Assembly: GCA_028671895.1 (NCBI GenBank)
Contig: CM053804.1
Span: 191,001 to 255,000 of the forward strand
DNA: 64,000 bases
Direction: 5' to 3'
Origin: Oenanthe sinensis
Lineage: Eukaryota; Streptophyta; Magnoliopsida; Apiales; Apiaceae
Shown: one piece after another, positions 28,401-40,049 of the stretch
How the letters are laid out: every line of letters begins with the position of its first letter
Numbering within the stretch: the stretch's first letter is position 1
Translations under genes and position numbers: made by a program
Notes under the pieces: generated by a model
What the model was told of the DNA's origin: nothing
Database searches by the model: none
Seen by the model: only the letters and a program-made list of their open reading frames with translations

Positions 28401-31400
28401 AATATAGATTTTGAAGAATCCTCAAAGGGGGTAGTACACGAAAATTTGCTAAAACATGACTATGGGTCTTTTATGGATATTAAATTAATATTTTGGTATA
28501 TTTGTGTCCCTATGGATATTTGAATTAGAATTTGACCATATATCCTGGAGTCCGGACCACAAACGGAGCTGATATAAAAAAGATGGATTTTGAATAATCC
28601 TGAAAGGGGGTAGTACATGAGGTTTTGCTAAAACTTGAATCGGGGTCTTTTATGGATATTAAATTAATATTTTGGCATATTTGTGTCCCTATGGATATTT
28701 GAATTAGAATTAAACCATATATGTTGGAATCCAGACCTCAAACGGAGCTGATATAAAAAATATAGATTTTGAAGAATCCTCAAAGGGGGTAGTACACGAG
28801 AATTTGCTAAAACTTGACTATGGGTCTTTTATGGATATTAAATTAATATTTTTGTATATTTGTGTCCCTACGGATATTTGAATTAGAATTTGACCATATA
28901 TGTTGGAGTTCGGACCTCAAACGGAACTGATATAAAAAAATATAGATTTTGAAGAATCCTCAAAGGGGGTAGTACACGAGAATTTGCTAAAACATGACTA
29001 TGGGTCTTTTATGGATATTAAATTAATATTTTGGTATATTTGTGTCCCTATGGATATTTGAATTAGAATTTGACCATATATCCTGGAGTCCGGACCTCAA
29101 ACGGAGCTAATATAAAAAAGATGGATTTTGAATAATCCTGAAAGGGGGTAGTACACGAGGTTTTGCTAAAACTTGAATCGGGGTCTTTTATGGATATTAA
29201 ATTAATATTTTGGTATATTTGTGTCCCTATGGATATTTGAATTATAATTAAACCATATATGTTGGAATCCAGACCTCAAACGGAGCTGATATAAAAAATA
29301 TAGATTTTGAAGAATCCTCAAAGGGGGTAGTACACGAGAATTTGCTAAAACTTGACTATGGGTCTTTTATGGATATTAAATTAATATTTTTGTATATTTG
29401 TGTCCCTATGGATATTTGAATTAGAAGTTGACCATATATGTTGGAGTTCAGACCTCAAACGGAGCTGATATAAAAAAAGATGGATTTTGAATAATCCTCA
29501 AAGGGGGTAGTACACGAGGTTTTGCTAAAACTTGAATCGGGGTCTTTTATGGATATTAAATTAATATTTTGGTATATTTGTGTCCCTATGAATATTTGAA
29601 TTAGAATTTGACCATATATCCTGGAGTCCGGACCTCAAACGGAGCTGATATAAAAAAGATGGATTTTGAATAATCCTGAAAGGGGGTAGTACACGAGGTT
29701 TTGCTAAAACTTGAATCGGGGTCTTTTATGGATATTAAATTAATATTTTAGTATATTTGTGTCCCTATGGATATTTGAATTAGAATTAAACCATATATGT
29801 TAGTGTCCGGACCTCAAACGGAGCTGATATGAAAAATATAGATTTTGAAGAATCCTCAAAGTGGGTAGTACACGAGAATTTGCTAAAACTTGGCTATTGG
29901 TCTTTTATGGATATTAAATTAATATTTTGGTATATTTGTGTCCCTATGGATATTTGAATTAGAATTTGACCATATATGTTGGAGTTCGGACCTCAAACGG
30001 AACTGATATAAAAAAATATAGATTTTGAAGAATCCTCAAAGGGGGTAGTACACGAGAATTTGCTAAAACATGACTATGGGTCTTTTATGGATATTAAATT
30101 AATATTTTGGTATATTTGTGTCCCTATGGATATTTGAATTAGAATTTGACCATATATCCTGGAGTCCGGACCTCAAACGGAGCTGATATAAAAAAGATGG
30201 ATTTTGAATAATCCTGAAAGGGGGTAGTACACGAAGTTTTGCTAAAACTTGAATCGGGGTCTTTTATGGATATTAAATTAATATTTTGGTATATTTGTGT
30301 CCCTATGGATATTAGAATTTGAATTTGACCATATATGCTAGAGGCCGGACCTCAAACGGAGCTGATATAAAAAATATAGATTTTGAAGAATCCTCAAAGT
30401 GGGTAGTACACGAGAATTTGCTAAAACTTGGCTATTGGTCTTTTATGGATATTAAATTAATATTTTGGTATATTTGTGTCCCTATGGATATTTGAATTAG
30501 AATTTGACCACATATGTTGGAGTTCGGACCTCAAACGGAACTGATATAAAAAAATATAGATTTTGAAGAATTCTCAAAGGGGGTAGTACACGAAAATTTG
30601 CTAAAACATGACTATGGGTCTTTTATGGATATTAAATTAATATTTTGGTATATTTGTGTCCCTATGGATATTTGAATTAGAATTTGACCATATATCCTGG
30701 AGTCCGGACCACAAACGGAGCTGATATAAAAAAGATGGATTTTGAATAATCCTGAAAGGGGGTAGTACATGAGGTTTTGCTAAAACTTGAATCGGGGTCT
30801 TTTATGGATATTAAATTAATATTTTGGCATATTTGTGTCCCTATGGATATTTGAATTAGAATTAAACCATATATGTTGGAATCCAGACCTCAAACGGAGC
30901 TGATATAAAAAATATAGATTTTGAAGAATCCTCAAAGGGGGTAGTACACGAGAATTTGCTAAAACTTGACTATGGGTCTTTTATGGATATTAAATTAATA
31001 TTTTTGTATATTTGTGTCCCTATGGATATTTGAATTAGAAGTTGACCATATATTTTGGAGTTCAGACCTCAAACGGAGCTGATATAAAAAAAGATGGATT
31101 TTGAATAATTCTCAAAGGGGGTAGTACACGAGGTTTTGCTAAAACTTGAATCGGGGTCATTTATGGATATTAAATTAATATTTTGGTATATTTGTGTCCC
31201 TATGGATATTTGAATTAGAATTTGACCATATATCCTGGAGTCCGGACCTCAAACGGAGCTGATATAAAAAAGATGGATTTTGAATAATCCTGAAAGGGGG
31301 TAGTACACGAGGTTTTTGCTAAAACTTGAATCGGGGTCTTTTATGGATATTAAATTAATATTTTAGTATATTTGTGTCCCTATGGATATTTGAATTAGAA

Positions 31401-32849
31401 TTAAACCATATATGTTAGAGTACGGACCTCAAACGGAGCTGATATGAAAAATATAGATTTTGAAGAATCCTCAAAGTGGGTAGTACATGAGAATTTGCTA
31501 AAACTTGGCTATTGGTCTTTTATGGATATTAAATTAATATTTTGGTTTATTTGTGTCCCTATGGATATTTGAATTAGAATTTGACCATATATGTTGGAGT
31601 TCGGACCTCAAACGGAACTGATATAAAAAATATAGATTTTGAAGAATCCTCAAAGGGGGTAGTACACGAGAATTTGCTAAAACATGACTATGGGTCTTTT
31701 ATGGATATTAAATTAATATTTTGGTATATTTGTGTCCCTATGGATATTTGAATTAGAATTTGACCATATATCCTGGAGTCCGGACCTCAAACGGAGCTGA
31801 TATAAAAAAGATGGATTTTGAATAATCCTGAAAGGGGGTAGTACACGAGGTTTTGCTAAAACTTGAATCGGGGTCTTTTATGGATATTAAATTAATATTT
31901 TGGTATATTTGTGTCCCTATGGATATTAGAATTTGAATTTGACCATATATGCTAGAGGCCGGACCTCAAACGGAGCTGATATAAAAAAATATAGATTTTG
32001 AAGGATCCTCAAAGGAGGTAGTACACGAGAATTTGCTAAAACTTGACTATGGGTCTTTTATGGATATTAAATTAATATTTTTGTATATTTGTGTCCCTAT
32101 GGATATTTGAATTAGAAGTTGACCATATATGTTGGAGTTCGGACCTCAAACGGAACTGATATAAAAAAATATAGATTTTGAAGAATCCTCAAAGGGGGTA
32201 GTACACGAGAATTTGCTAAAACTTGACTATGGGTCTTTTATTGATATTAAATTAATATTTTGGTATATTAGTGTCCCTATGGATATTTGAATTAGAATTT
32301 GACCATATATCCTGGAGTCCGGACCTCAAACGGAGCTGATATAAAAAAGATGGATTTTGAATAATCCTGAAAGGGGGTAGTACACGAGGTTTTTGCTAAA
32401 ACTTGAATCGGGGTCTTTTATGGATATTAAATTAATATTTTAGTATATTTGTGTCCCTATGGATATTTGAATTAGAATTAAACCATATATGTTAGAGTAC
32501 GGACCTCAAACGGAGCTGATATGAAAAATATAGATTTTGAAGAATCCTCAAAGTGGGTAGTACATGAGAATTTGCTAAAACTTGGCTATTGGTCTTTTAT
32601 GGATATTAAATTAATATTTTGGTATATTTGTGTCCCTATGGATATTTGAATTAGAATTTGACCATATATGTTGGAGTTCGGACCTCAAACGGAACTGATA
32701 TAAAAAATATAGATTTTGAAGAATCCTCAAAGGGGGTAGTACACGAGAATTTGCTAAAACATGACTATGGGTCTTTTATGGATATTAAATTAATATTTTG
32801 GTATATTTGTGTCCCTATGGATATTTGAATTAGAATTTGACCATATATC
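25491..32849 (+). repeat. Satellite array, domain D (about 1077- and 2152-bp HORs)
   Basis: Marker pairs define the HORs. GGAGCTAATAT lies at 25873, 26951 and 29103 (1078 then 2152 bp apart). GTTAGTGTCCGG lies at 27647 and 29799 (2152 bp). The GCTAGAGGCC monomer lies at 28185, 30337 and 31951. The first monomers (TTTGCAAAAACTTG, then CCCTACGGATAT, then an ACATGACTATGG monomer) also match the array start at 1049-1430, so the left LTR sits inside the array rather than at its edge. The block ends where the middle element is inserted after ATATC at 32849. Confidence 0.92.
32845..32849. repeat. Left target-site duplication (ATATC)
   Basis: ATATC directly before the LTR start (TGTTAG at 32850) is repeated exactly at 41591-41595 after the other LTR. 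Removing the element and one copy restores an ordinary satellite monomer. Confidence 0.95.
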
Positions 32850-33862
32850 TGTTAGTAATTGTGCTCTAGAGACAATACTTTTTATATTTTAAGGAAAATA
32901 TTTATTATTAAGGATTATGTTTTATTGATTATTATTTATTTATTATGTTTTATTTACTGCGTAATAAATTGAAAGCATAATAAATGTCCTTGGAATTTTG
33001 ATACGTATTATATATCTTTAAGTATGTGACTTAAAAATGAGATTATATGAATAGTATCTTATTCCTAAAATTCCCTAGTCGAGTATTATTATTTAAGGAC
33101 AATAATAATGCACAAAGACTAGTATGTTTCTTGACAGATGACCACATCTCATTGGTCATAGGTATGGGGATACTAAAATCAAGAACATAAGTGTATGTAT
33201 CAATGCATGGCACTGGAATGACCCGCCGTGAGATTCTACATGTTAAGTAAGTGTCATAAGTAATTCTCACTGTGATAATGGTGTAATGATCCTTAGACCT
33301 GAAATCATTATATTTCTATACGAGAATTAATATACTTTGATTACATTAAAAGTTACCTTTGACCGGGTGATGATAAAAGTGGACATTGGGTATATTATGA
33401 ATTGTATGAGAAATATGAATGATCTAGATGAGATTTAATCCTCCTAATTTTAGGAGTGATATTATTGGCCTCTTGTTTGAGTGAGACTATGAAATGCACG
33501 GCCGTCCTCAAATGTTGATTTGATTTTAATAGTCTACTCATCGATCAAGAAAATAAAGATTAAATTATGAAGAGGATGACACGAGACATGCCTTGAGTTT
33601 AATCTATAATATCAAGATTAAAGGGATTATATTACATGGAACATTATTCACGAAAGGCTTAATCGAATCACCGATTTATTATTATTACTTGGGTAGCAAT
33701 GATGTATTACTAGATGCCGCTCATTGTTTACAATTTTAATTAGATATTAAAATTGTTGCCAACGTAATAATAACCTACAGGGTCACACACAAAGAACGCT
33801 TGAAGGAGAAATAATTTAAATTATGAATTTAAATTAAATAAGTAATTTATTTTATTTATGAT

Positions 33863-33963
33863 ATTAATTAAGTATGACTTAATTAATTATATAAATAGAA
33901 TAAATGAATTACTTAAACTAATTCTAAAATTAATAATTAATTAATTAAGTGAGACTTAATTAA
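33863..33963 (+). promoter_or_regulatory. Pair of AT-rich inverted repeats in U3
   Basis: Inverted repeats with 11-bp arms (33863-33873 and 33877-33887, spacer ATG) and 10-bp arms (33941-33950 and 33954-33963, spacer GAG). They match the pair in the left LTR. One of the two bases separating this element's LTRs (41155) disrupts an arm of the second repeat in the 3' LTR. Confidence 0.5.
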
Positions 33964-34030
33964 ATAATTTAGAATTTTGGATTAGTATTAATTATAATTG
34001 GATTATAATTAGAAAACTTATTCCTCTCTC

Positions 34031-34084
34031 TATATAATCTCTTTATGGGCTGATTTAATAAGACAGAGATTTTACAAAACCCTA
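34031..34084 (+). promoter_or_regulatory. LTR core promoter: TATA, TGGGCT, telo-box
   Basis: TATATAA at 34031-34037, TGGGCT at 34046-34051 and AAACCCTA at 34077-34084. The 3' LTR has an identical copy 7200 bp downstream. The promoter layout is conserved with the other LTR subfamily although the surrounding sequence differs. Confidence 0.55.
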
Positions 34085-34391
34085 GCCGCTCTGAGAGAGG
34101 AGGAAGATAGAGAGAGAAGAAGTTTTCGGGTGCTAGTACACATCAATCCTTCATGAAAAGTGTTCGTGTGGATACCGTAGAGCGTAGATCGCGAGAGCGG
34201 GATACGTGGTGATTAAACAAGCTTTGGACCTCCATTAATCTTCCATTAATGAATTGTTAAAGCTTCTAAAGGTATTTATTCTTTATCTCCGAATTAAATC
34301 TTTTGTTTTCGCATGGATCCTGCGGAGGGTTTCGCTATTTTGATTTATTTTTGTGTTTATTCCGCTGCGTTTGTGTCACGAAACCCTTCAA

Positions 34392-34403
34392 TGGCATCAG
34401 AGC
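34392..34403 (+). other. Primer-binding site, variant TGGCATCAGAGC
   Basis: It begins two bases after the LTR end. It differs at one position (C for T at 34395) from TGGTATCAGAGC, the complement of the initiator-Met tRNA 3' end used by most plant copia elements and by the right element here. Confidence 0.85.
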
Positions 34404-36568
34404 TACTTGCGAAACGTTTTAATTCGGTTATGTGCTTAACAGTTTTTGATATATAAGCATGTATGCGATCTATCATGATTTTATATTGATATAATATGTA
34501 TATATTTATATATATTATGAATATATGATATTTTATGATATATAATGATGTGATGATTATGTGTGTTGATGTATGTATATGATACATGTTTGTTCTTATT
34601 ATGGGAATCGTATTCGATACGAATTCTGAAACGGCTGCCGTTGATTTTCTGAAATCTGTGTCCGTTGTCCGATTTTCACAAACGATATGTGTTTTCTGAC
34701 TGTAATCGGGTCACTGAGCAATACTGACAATGTCAGCTCTGCGTCTGTAAGCCATTAGATGTCGTTACAGCCTCCAAAACGGTGATTTATGATTTTCTGA
34801 AAATTATTTGATTTTCTAAAATTTTGAGTATATGTATGTATATATTATGAATATATGATATTCATGTAATGTATAATCATATGATGATTGTATGTATCTC
34901 TGTATATATATATATGATATGTGCTTGTTTTTGTTATGAGAATTGAATATGATACGATTTCTGAAACACCGTCAGATTTGGAGAAATCTGACTGCTGTAT
35001 CCGATTTTCGTAAACGATATGTGTTTTCTGACTGGAATCGGGCCAATGAACAAAACTGATAGCTAAGCTATCACCGACGGGTCTGTAAGGCGTTTGACGT
35101 CGTTAAGGGCCTCGAAATAGCGATTTATTATCTTCAGAAATCTGTTTTTAATTTTCTGAAATTTCGAAATTTGTTATATATGATTATATAATATGAGATA
35201 TATTATATGTGTTATATGATAGCATGGTGGATGGTTATGGCCTAAAGACTCATAGGATAGTGGTTTTGATTTATGGTTTTGGTTTCTAAATACGACTTGC
35301 ATGTCGTTTATTCATTGTAATTTAATTATCTTGAATGTAACTCGAGTTCTTCTTGTAATTTCATTAGAATAGTTTTATTTTTATTATTCAATGTAATTAT
35401 CAATGAAGACTTGCAAGCAAGGAGGCGATCCAAAAGGGGATGATGGAGCAATGAAGAAAGAAGACATGTAATAGATAGTATTTTTAAAACCACCATAGAC
35501 TGACCTTGATATTTCCATTAGCTTGGAAATATCATATAGGATGGGGCCATAACCAAACACGTTTAATTTACGCACATTACATATATGTATATGATTGCAT
35601 GTATTGGTATGTATGCGTAGATATAATTGAGATGCATGCTTAATATTGATTAATCATGTATGTATTAGATACGACACCCATGCCATGTTTGCTTAAACAA
35701 GATAAAATCTGTAACGATTCAAGATTTTAAAATTAACAAACGATCATGAGATTCTTGTGTTTATGAAATATGGATTTTTAAAACACGGAATTAAATATGG
35801 ATTCTTGATATCTATAATTGGGATTTTCTGACAAAAGCGAATATGCGTATTCGTAAGGCTGATGGGTTTTAAGTGTGACCATTGGTATCCTCCATCTACC
35901 TGGGAAATGAACAATTTAAGATGTCGATTTGAAATATTTGGTTCAAGGAAAAATTGAGGATCTCTTTATGATGTGATCATGATCGTTATAAATTTTCTAA
36001 AACCCCTTAACAAAATATTAAGTTTTACTCGGATGCTTTCCAATGAATGAACACTCATCGAATCCTAGATCGATAAGGGGAAGGACTGTCAGTGGCAGGG
36101 GACTCCTATCTATCGTGGTGAGATGCGACGAATATAAACGGTTATATTCGGCCGTTGTATCATTGGGTCTAACTTAACTGAGTCGTCATTATAAGTGAAA
36201 ATAAACGGTTATATTCAACTATTATGAACTTAGAAGCATAGAGTTTGGTTAAAAGTCTATTAGTTAGATAAGATCAATCGTTGTTCACCAAACTATCCGA
36301 GAATTATATATGATATAATTGACAACTGTTGTCTACCTAAATAATCATTTTCTAAGGACTTCCAGTGGTTGACTTAGGACATGACGAAATATGGATCTTG
36401 GCTCACTAGAAAGAATTATGGGATATACTTTCCAAATTAATAGTAAGGGCTATTAGTTTGATAAAAATAGTGGGAGGTATATGATGATATACCATAATCA
36501 CTTAAACATAATTAATATTCAATTTGCAACCTAGTTTATTTTATGCACTTTAATATTGTAGATATCAA
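34404..36568 (+). other. Untranslated leader of middle element
   Basis: 2.2 kb of AT-rich non-coding sequence between primer-binding site and gag. The half from about 35230 to 36568 is homologous to 61483-62820 of the right element on the opposite strand. The half before 35230 contains a tandem duplication and has no clear counterpart in the right element, which has GC-rich repeats there. No credible gene is seen. Confidence 0.8.
34500..35170 (+). repeat. Tandem duplication in leader, unit about 330 bp, two copies
   Basis: Copy 1 runs from about 34500 to 34829 and copy 2 from about 34830 to 35170, with matching landmarks offset 330-332 bp. TATATTATGAATATATGATA is at 34511 and 34841, and AACGATATGTGTTTTCTGAC at 34681 and 35013. 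The copies have diverged noticeably, so the duplication is older than this insertion, whose LTRs are almost identical. Confidence 0.8.
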
Positions 36569-39500
36569 ATGATAAACACAAACAACTTCTCTATGCGATC
36601 AGTTCTTGAGAAGGACAACTTGACGATAATATATTTCCTTGACTGACATAGGAGCTTGAGGATCGTCCTCGGGCACCACGATATTAGTCAAATCTCTTCC
36701 CCTTCTCTTAAAGTTGAGAATGTAACATGTGCAAATCATAGTGCTTATTGGAAGCAAATTGATGTTGCGACTGATGTTTCATGTCTCATGCTCGCAAATA
36801 TATGTGCTGAGCTTAAGAAGCAATACAAGCATATAGATGCTTATGAAACGATTGAGCACAAGATATATTTGAAAGGGCACTATACACTTACAAGTAGGGA
36901 GAGTGAGACCCGGTTACACCACATGTTCTAAAGATTATATGGTATAATGAATACCATTGATATTTTGGGTTTCCAGATTGGTCTGGAGACAGTTAGATTT
37001 GATCTTACAATCTTTGAACAAATATTATTCTTATTTTGTTATGAACAATAAAGTGAATAAGATTGGTAAAACACCCATTGAGTTGCTAAGCATGTTGAGA
37101 ACTGCTGAAAGTAATATGATAAATGCATGAACTACTACTATATTGATGGTAAACATAGGGAATGCAAAAGGGAAAGGAAAATGGAAAGGCAAGGAGAAGA
37201 TTTGATCTAGTTCCGTTGTCAAACCAAAGTCCAATCCCTAAAGCAGACTCTAAAGTCTGAATGAGGTGTTGATAAAGAAGACGATTGTCACTTCTGTGGA
37301 AAGTTGGGAGACTGGAAATTAAACTGTCATGCTTAATTGGAAGATCGGAAGATGATGATCAATAAGGGTCAAGCTTAAGGTATCGGGTTGGAATTGGAGT
37401 AAAGATAGTTGCTCTGGTTCGAGGAACTCGTTACTTAATTTTTGGCCTATAAGGAAAATTTAGAACTTGATAATTGTTATAACGTGCTTGCAATTGGCAG
37501 GGACATTATTTCAGTTTCTTGTTTGGACAAGAAAGGCTTTTTCATTTTAATTAAATAACAATAGTTGTTTATTCTATTTTGATGATGAGCCTTATAATGT
37601 TGCACAACTAATTAACAATTTATATGTTCTAAAGTGACTCAAATAAAATATTACCTTTGGCACTGTTGTTGAGGCCATATTAATGAGAAACGCATTTTCA
37701 GAATACATAAGGATGCATTCATGGAAAAGTTTGATTATGAATTATACAAAAGGATGCGAATCTTGGCTTATTTGGCAAAATGACTAAAGCTCCTTTTACC
37801 GGACATGGTGAAGGGATCATTGAATGGGTATGACTTATAAATAGTGATGTATGTGGTCGTATGTGTACGATGACAAAAGGTAGATTTTATTAACTTCATA
37901 AAATTTACTAATTATTTTAGTAGATACGGATATATGTATCTTTTGAAGAACTAATCCAAATCATTTGAAAAGTTCAAAGACTATAAAGATGAAGTAGAAA
38001 ATATCAAAGAAAGGTTTTTGATAGGAGGGATCACACCTTGTTGGACATGGTGCGATAAATGTTGAGTCAATAAATCTTCCAATTAGTTTCTGGGGTTGCA
38101 CTCTGGAAACGGCTCCACATACACTTAACATTGTTCCTACTAAAATGGTTCAAAAGAATCCTTATGAGATATGGACTGAGAAACGTCACAGCATGTCATT
38201 TATGAAAATTTGGGGATGTGAAGCGTTTGTGAAACGTCTAATCTATGACAAGCTAGGACCAAAATCAGATAAATGTAATTTTATGGAATACCCAACTGAA
38301 ACAAGGGGTTATTCTTTCTATAATCCTTCCGAGAATAAAGTGTTTGTTGCTCGAACTGCTGAGAGACAGTGGGAGGATAATAGATCTCAATGAAGTTTGA
38401 GACCCACATGATAATGTTGAACCAATGGAGGAACCTGAGCAGAATATACAAGAAAAATAATACTGCTCAAGAAACACAGGTATTCGTAGGTCTAGTAGGA
38501 TTCACCATGAGCTCGAGAGATAATATGGATTTCTCTTGACTCAAGATGGTGATGTGATGCTTATGGATGAAGATGAGCCTCTCACCTACCAAGACGCTAT
38601 GAACACTCCAGATTCTAAGAGATGGCTGGATGCTATTAAATCTGAGATGGAATTCATGTATACTAATCAAGTATGGACTTTGGTTGATCCACCTGAAGGG
38701 GTAAAACCTATAGGGTGCAAGTGGGTTTTCAAGAAGAAGACCGACATGGATGCTAATGTACAGACCTATAAGGCACGATTGGTGGCAAAAGGTTTCAAGA
38801 AAATTCATGGTATTGACTATGATGAGACCTTTTCACCAGTTCTTATGGTCATGTCCATCAGGATTTTGCTTGATATAGCTGCTTACTATGACTATGAAAT
38901 CTGGCAAATGGATGTCAAAACCGCTTTCTTAAATGAGAGCCTTGAAGAAGATATGGATGTGTACATGACACACCCTAAGGGTTTTATTGATCTAAAGGAT
39001 GCTGGAAATGTATGTAAGTTGCGTCGATCCATTTATGGATTAAAGCAGGTCTCGAGGAGATGGAACATTTGTTTTCATGAAACAGTCAAAAAGAGTTTGA
39101 CTTTATTCAGAATGAAGATGAAACTTGTGTTTACAAGAAGTTTAGTGGGAGCCATGTGGCATTCCTAGTATTATATGTTGATGATATATTACTAATAGGG
39201 AATGACATTCCTTCTCTACAGACTGTGAAGACTTGGTTGAGAAATAATTTCTCAATGAAAGACTTAGGCGATGTGACATATATATTAGGGATCGAGATCT
39301 ATATAGATAGATCAAGGTGATTGATCGGCCTAATTTAGAGTACATACATTGACAAAGTTTTGCATCGATTTCAAATGTAAAGAGACTAAAATGGATATGT
39401 CCCAATGTCTCATGGGATAGTGATCTCAAAATAAAATTTGTCCTAAATCATTGGATGATAGGGACTGCATGAGTAAAATTCCATATGCGTCAGCAATTGG

Positions 39501-40035
39501 TTTTATAATATATACAATGATATGTACTTGTCCTGATGTCTCGTATGCTTTAACCATGATGAGTAGATACCGATCTAATTCAGGTGAAGGTCACTGGACG
39601 ACAGTCAAGAATATTCTTAAGTACTTAAAGAGGACTAAAGATTCATTCTTGTTATATGGAGGAGATGTGAAGCTAGTTGTAAGAGGTTTCAGTGATACTG
39701 GTTTCTAGACAGATAACGATAATTTAATATTTCTGTCTGGCTTTGTGTTTTATTGAGATGTTATATGCTGGAATGGTTCACAGCAAAGAAAATTGTTGAT
39801 TTTACAATAGAACCTGAGTATATTGATGCTTGTGAAGCAGCCAAGGAGGCTGTTTGGGCATGTACTTAGGAGATATCACCTAATTAATGAGATTAATGAT
39901 CAAGGAGATATACATATATGTAAAGTGTATACTAATAATAATATTGCAGACACACTGACTAAGGCTTTGTCGCAGCAGAAGCACGAAAGTCACACTAGTT
40001 CCATGAGTATTGGATACTCGGGTAATTGGCTCTAG
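36569..40035 (+). pseudogene. Degenerate copia gag-pol of middle element
   Basis: The reading can be followed against the intact polyprotein at 57517-61482. The gag ATG is at 36569, and a TGG-to-TGA stop follows at 36644-36646 after 25 codons. A gag segment continues in 36656-36931. The zinc knuckle near 37286-37327 has its histidine changed to aspartate (37310-37312). The protease active-site region is deleted near 37378. Pieces of the integrase zinc domain and first catalytic Asp survive, but about 50 codons with the second Asp and Glu are missing near 38010-38025. A readable reverse transcriptase segment spans 38536-39168, then a frameshift, then YVDD at 39174-39185. RNase H pieces lie in 39451-40035, with about 45 codons missing near 39859. 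It ends at TAG 40033-40035. It is about 500 bp shorter than the intact gene and cannot make functional protein. Confidence 0.93.
38536..39185 (+). pseudogene. Reverse transcriptase remnant within the degenerate pol
   Basis: This is the best-preserved part, about 210 readable codons. It contains the copia RT block ETFSPV, then WQMDVKTAFLN with the first catalytic Asp, and IYGLKQ. A frameshift at about 39090-39160 precedes the VLYVDDILL block. Substitutions relative to the intact relative include AMVKSI to LMVMSI and KQAS to KQVS. It is part of the pseudogene at 36569-40035, not a separate gene. Confidence 0.85.
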
Positions 40036-40036
40036 T

Positions 40037-40049
40037 GCAAGTGGGAGAT
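40037..40049 (+). other. Polypurine tract of middle element
   Basis: GCAAGTGGGAGAT directly precedes the 3' LTR and follows the pol stop codon by one base. It is identical to the tract of the right element (57503-57515, minus strand), so plus-strand priming signals are shared between the coding-dead and the intact element. Confidence 0.9.

Larger units (their letters stand above)
32850..34390 (+). repeat. 5' LTR of middle element
   Basis: It begins TGTTAGTAATT and ends CCCTTCA, followed by one base and the primer-binding site. It shares recognisable blocks with the left LTR and the right element's LTRs, for example the GGGTGATGATAAAAGTGGAC block near 33365 and the region around the AAACCCTAG box near 34077. 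Confidence 0.95.
34272..36561 (+). other. Candidate leader intron of middle element
   Basis: An AG|GTATTT donor context at 34270-34275 in U5 and a TATTGTAG acceptor ending at 36561, eight bases before the gag ATG at 36569, could define a 2.3-kb leader intron. The right element has equivalent sites at 63610 and 61493. The long ATG-rich leader would otherwise hinder scanning to gag. This is inference from splice-site-like words conserved between two diverged elements; no transcript evidence is available. Confidence 0.3.

Noticed and set aside
1049..32849. CRISPR-like regular repetition
   Set aside because: Units are contiguous 179-180-bp monomers with no unique spacers, in a plant-like retrotransposon context.
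33043..33270. 75-codon minus-strand frame, repeated identically at 40243-40470
   Set aside because: It lies in U3 of the two LTRs and is antisense; repetition simply reflects the LTR pair.
36656..36931. 91-codon frame considered as an independent small gene
   Set aside because: It aligns with the gag region of the intact polyprotein and is a fragment of the pseudogene after an early stop.
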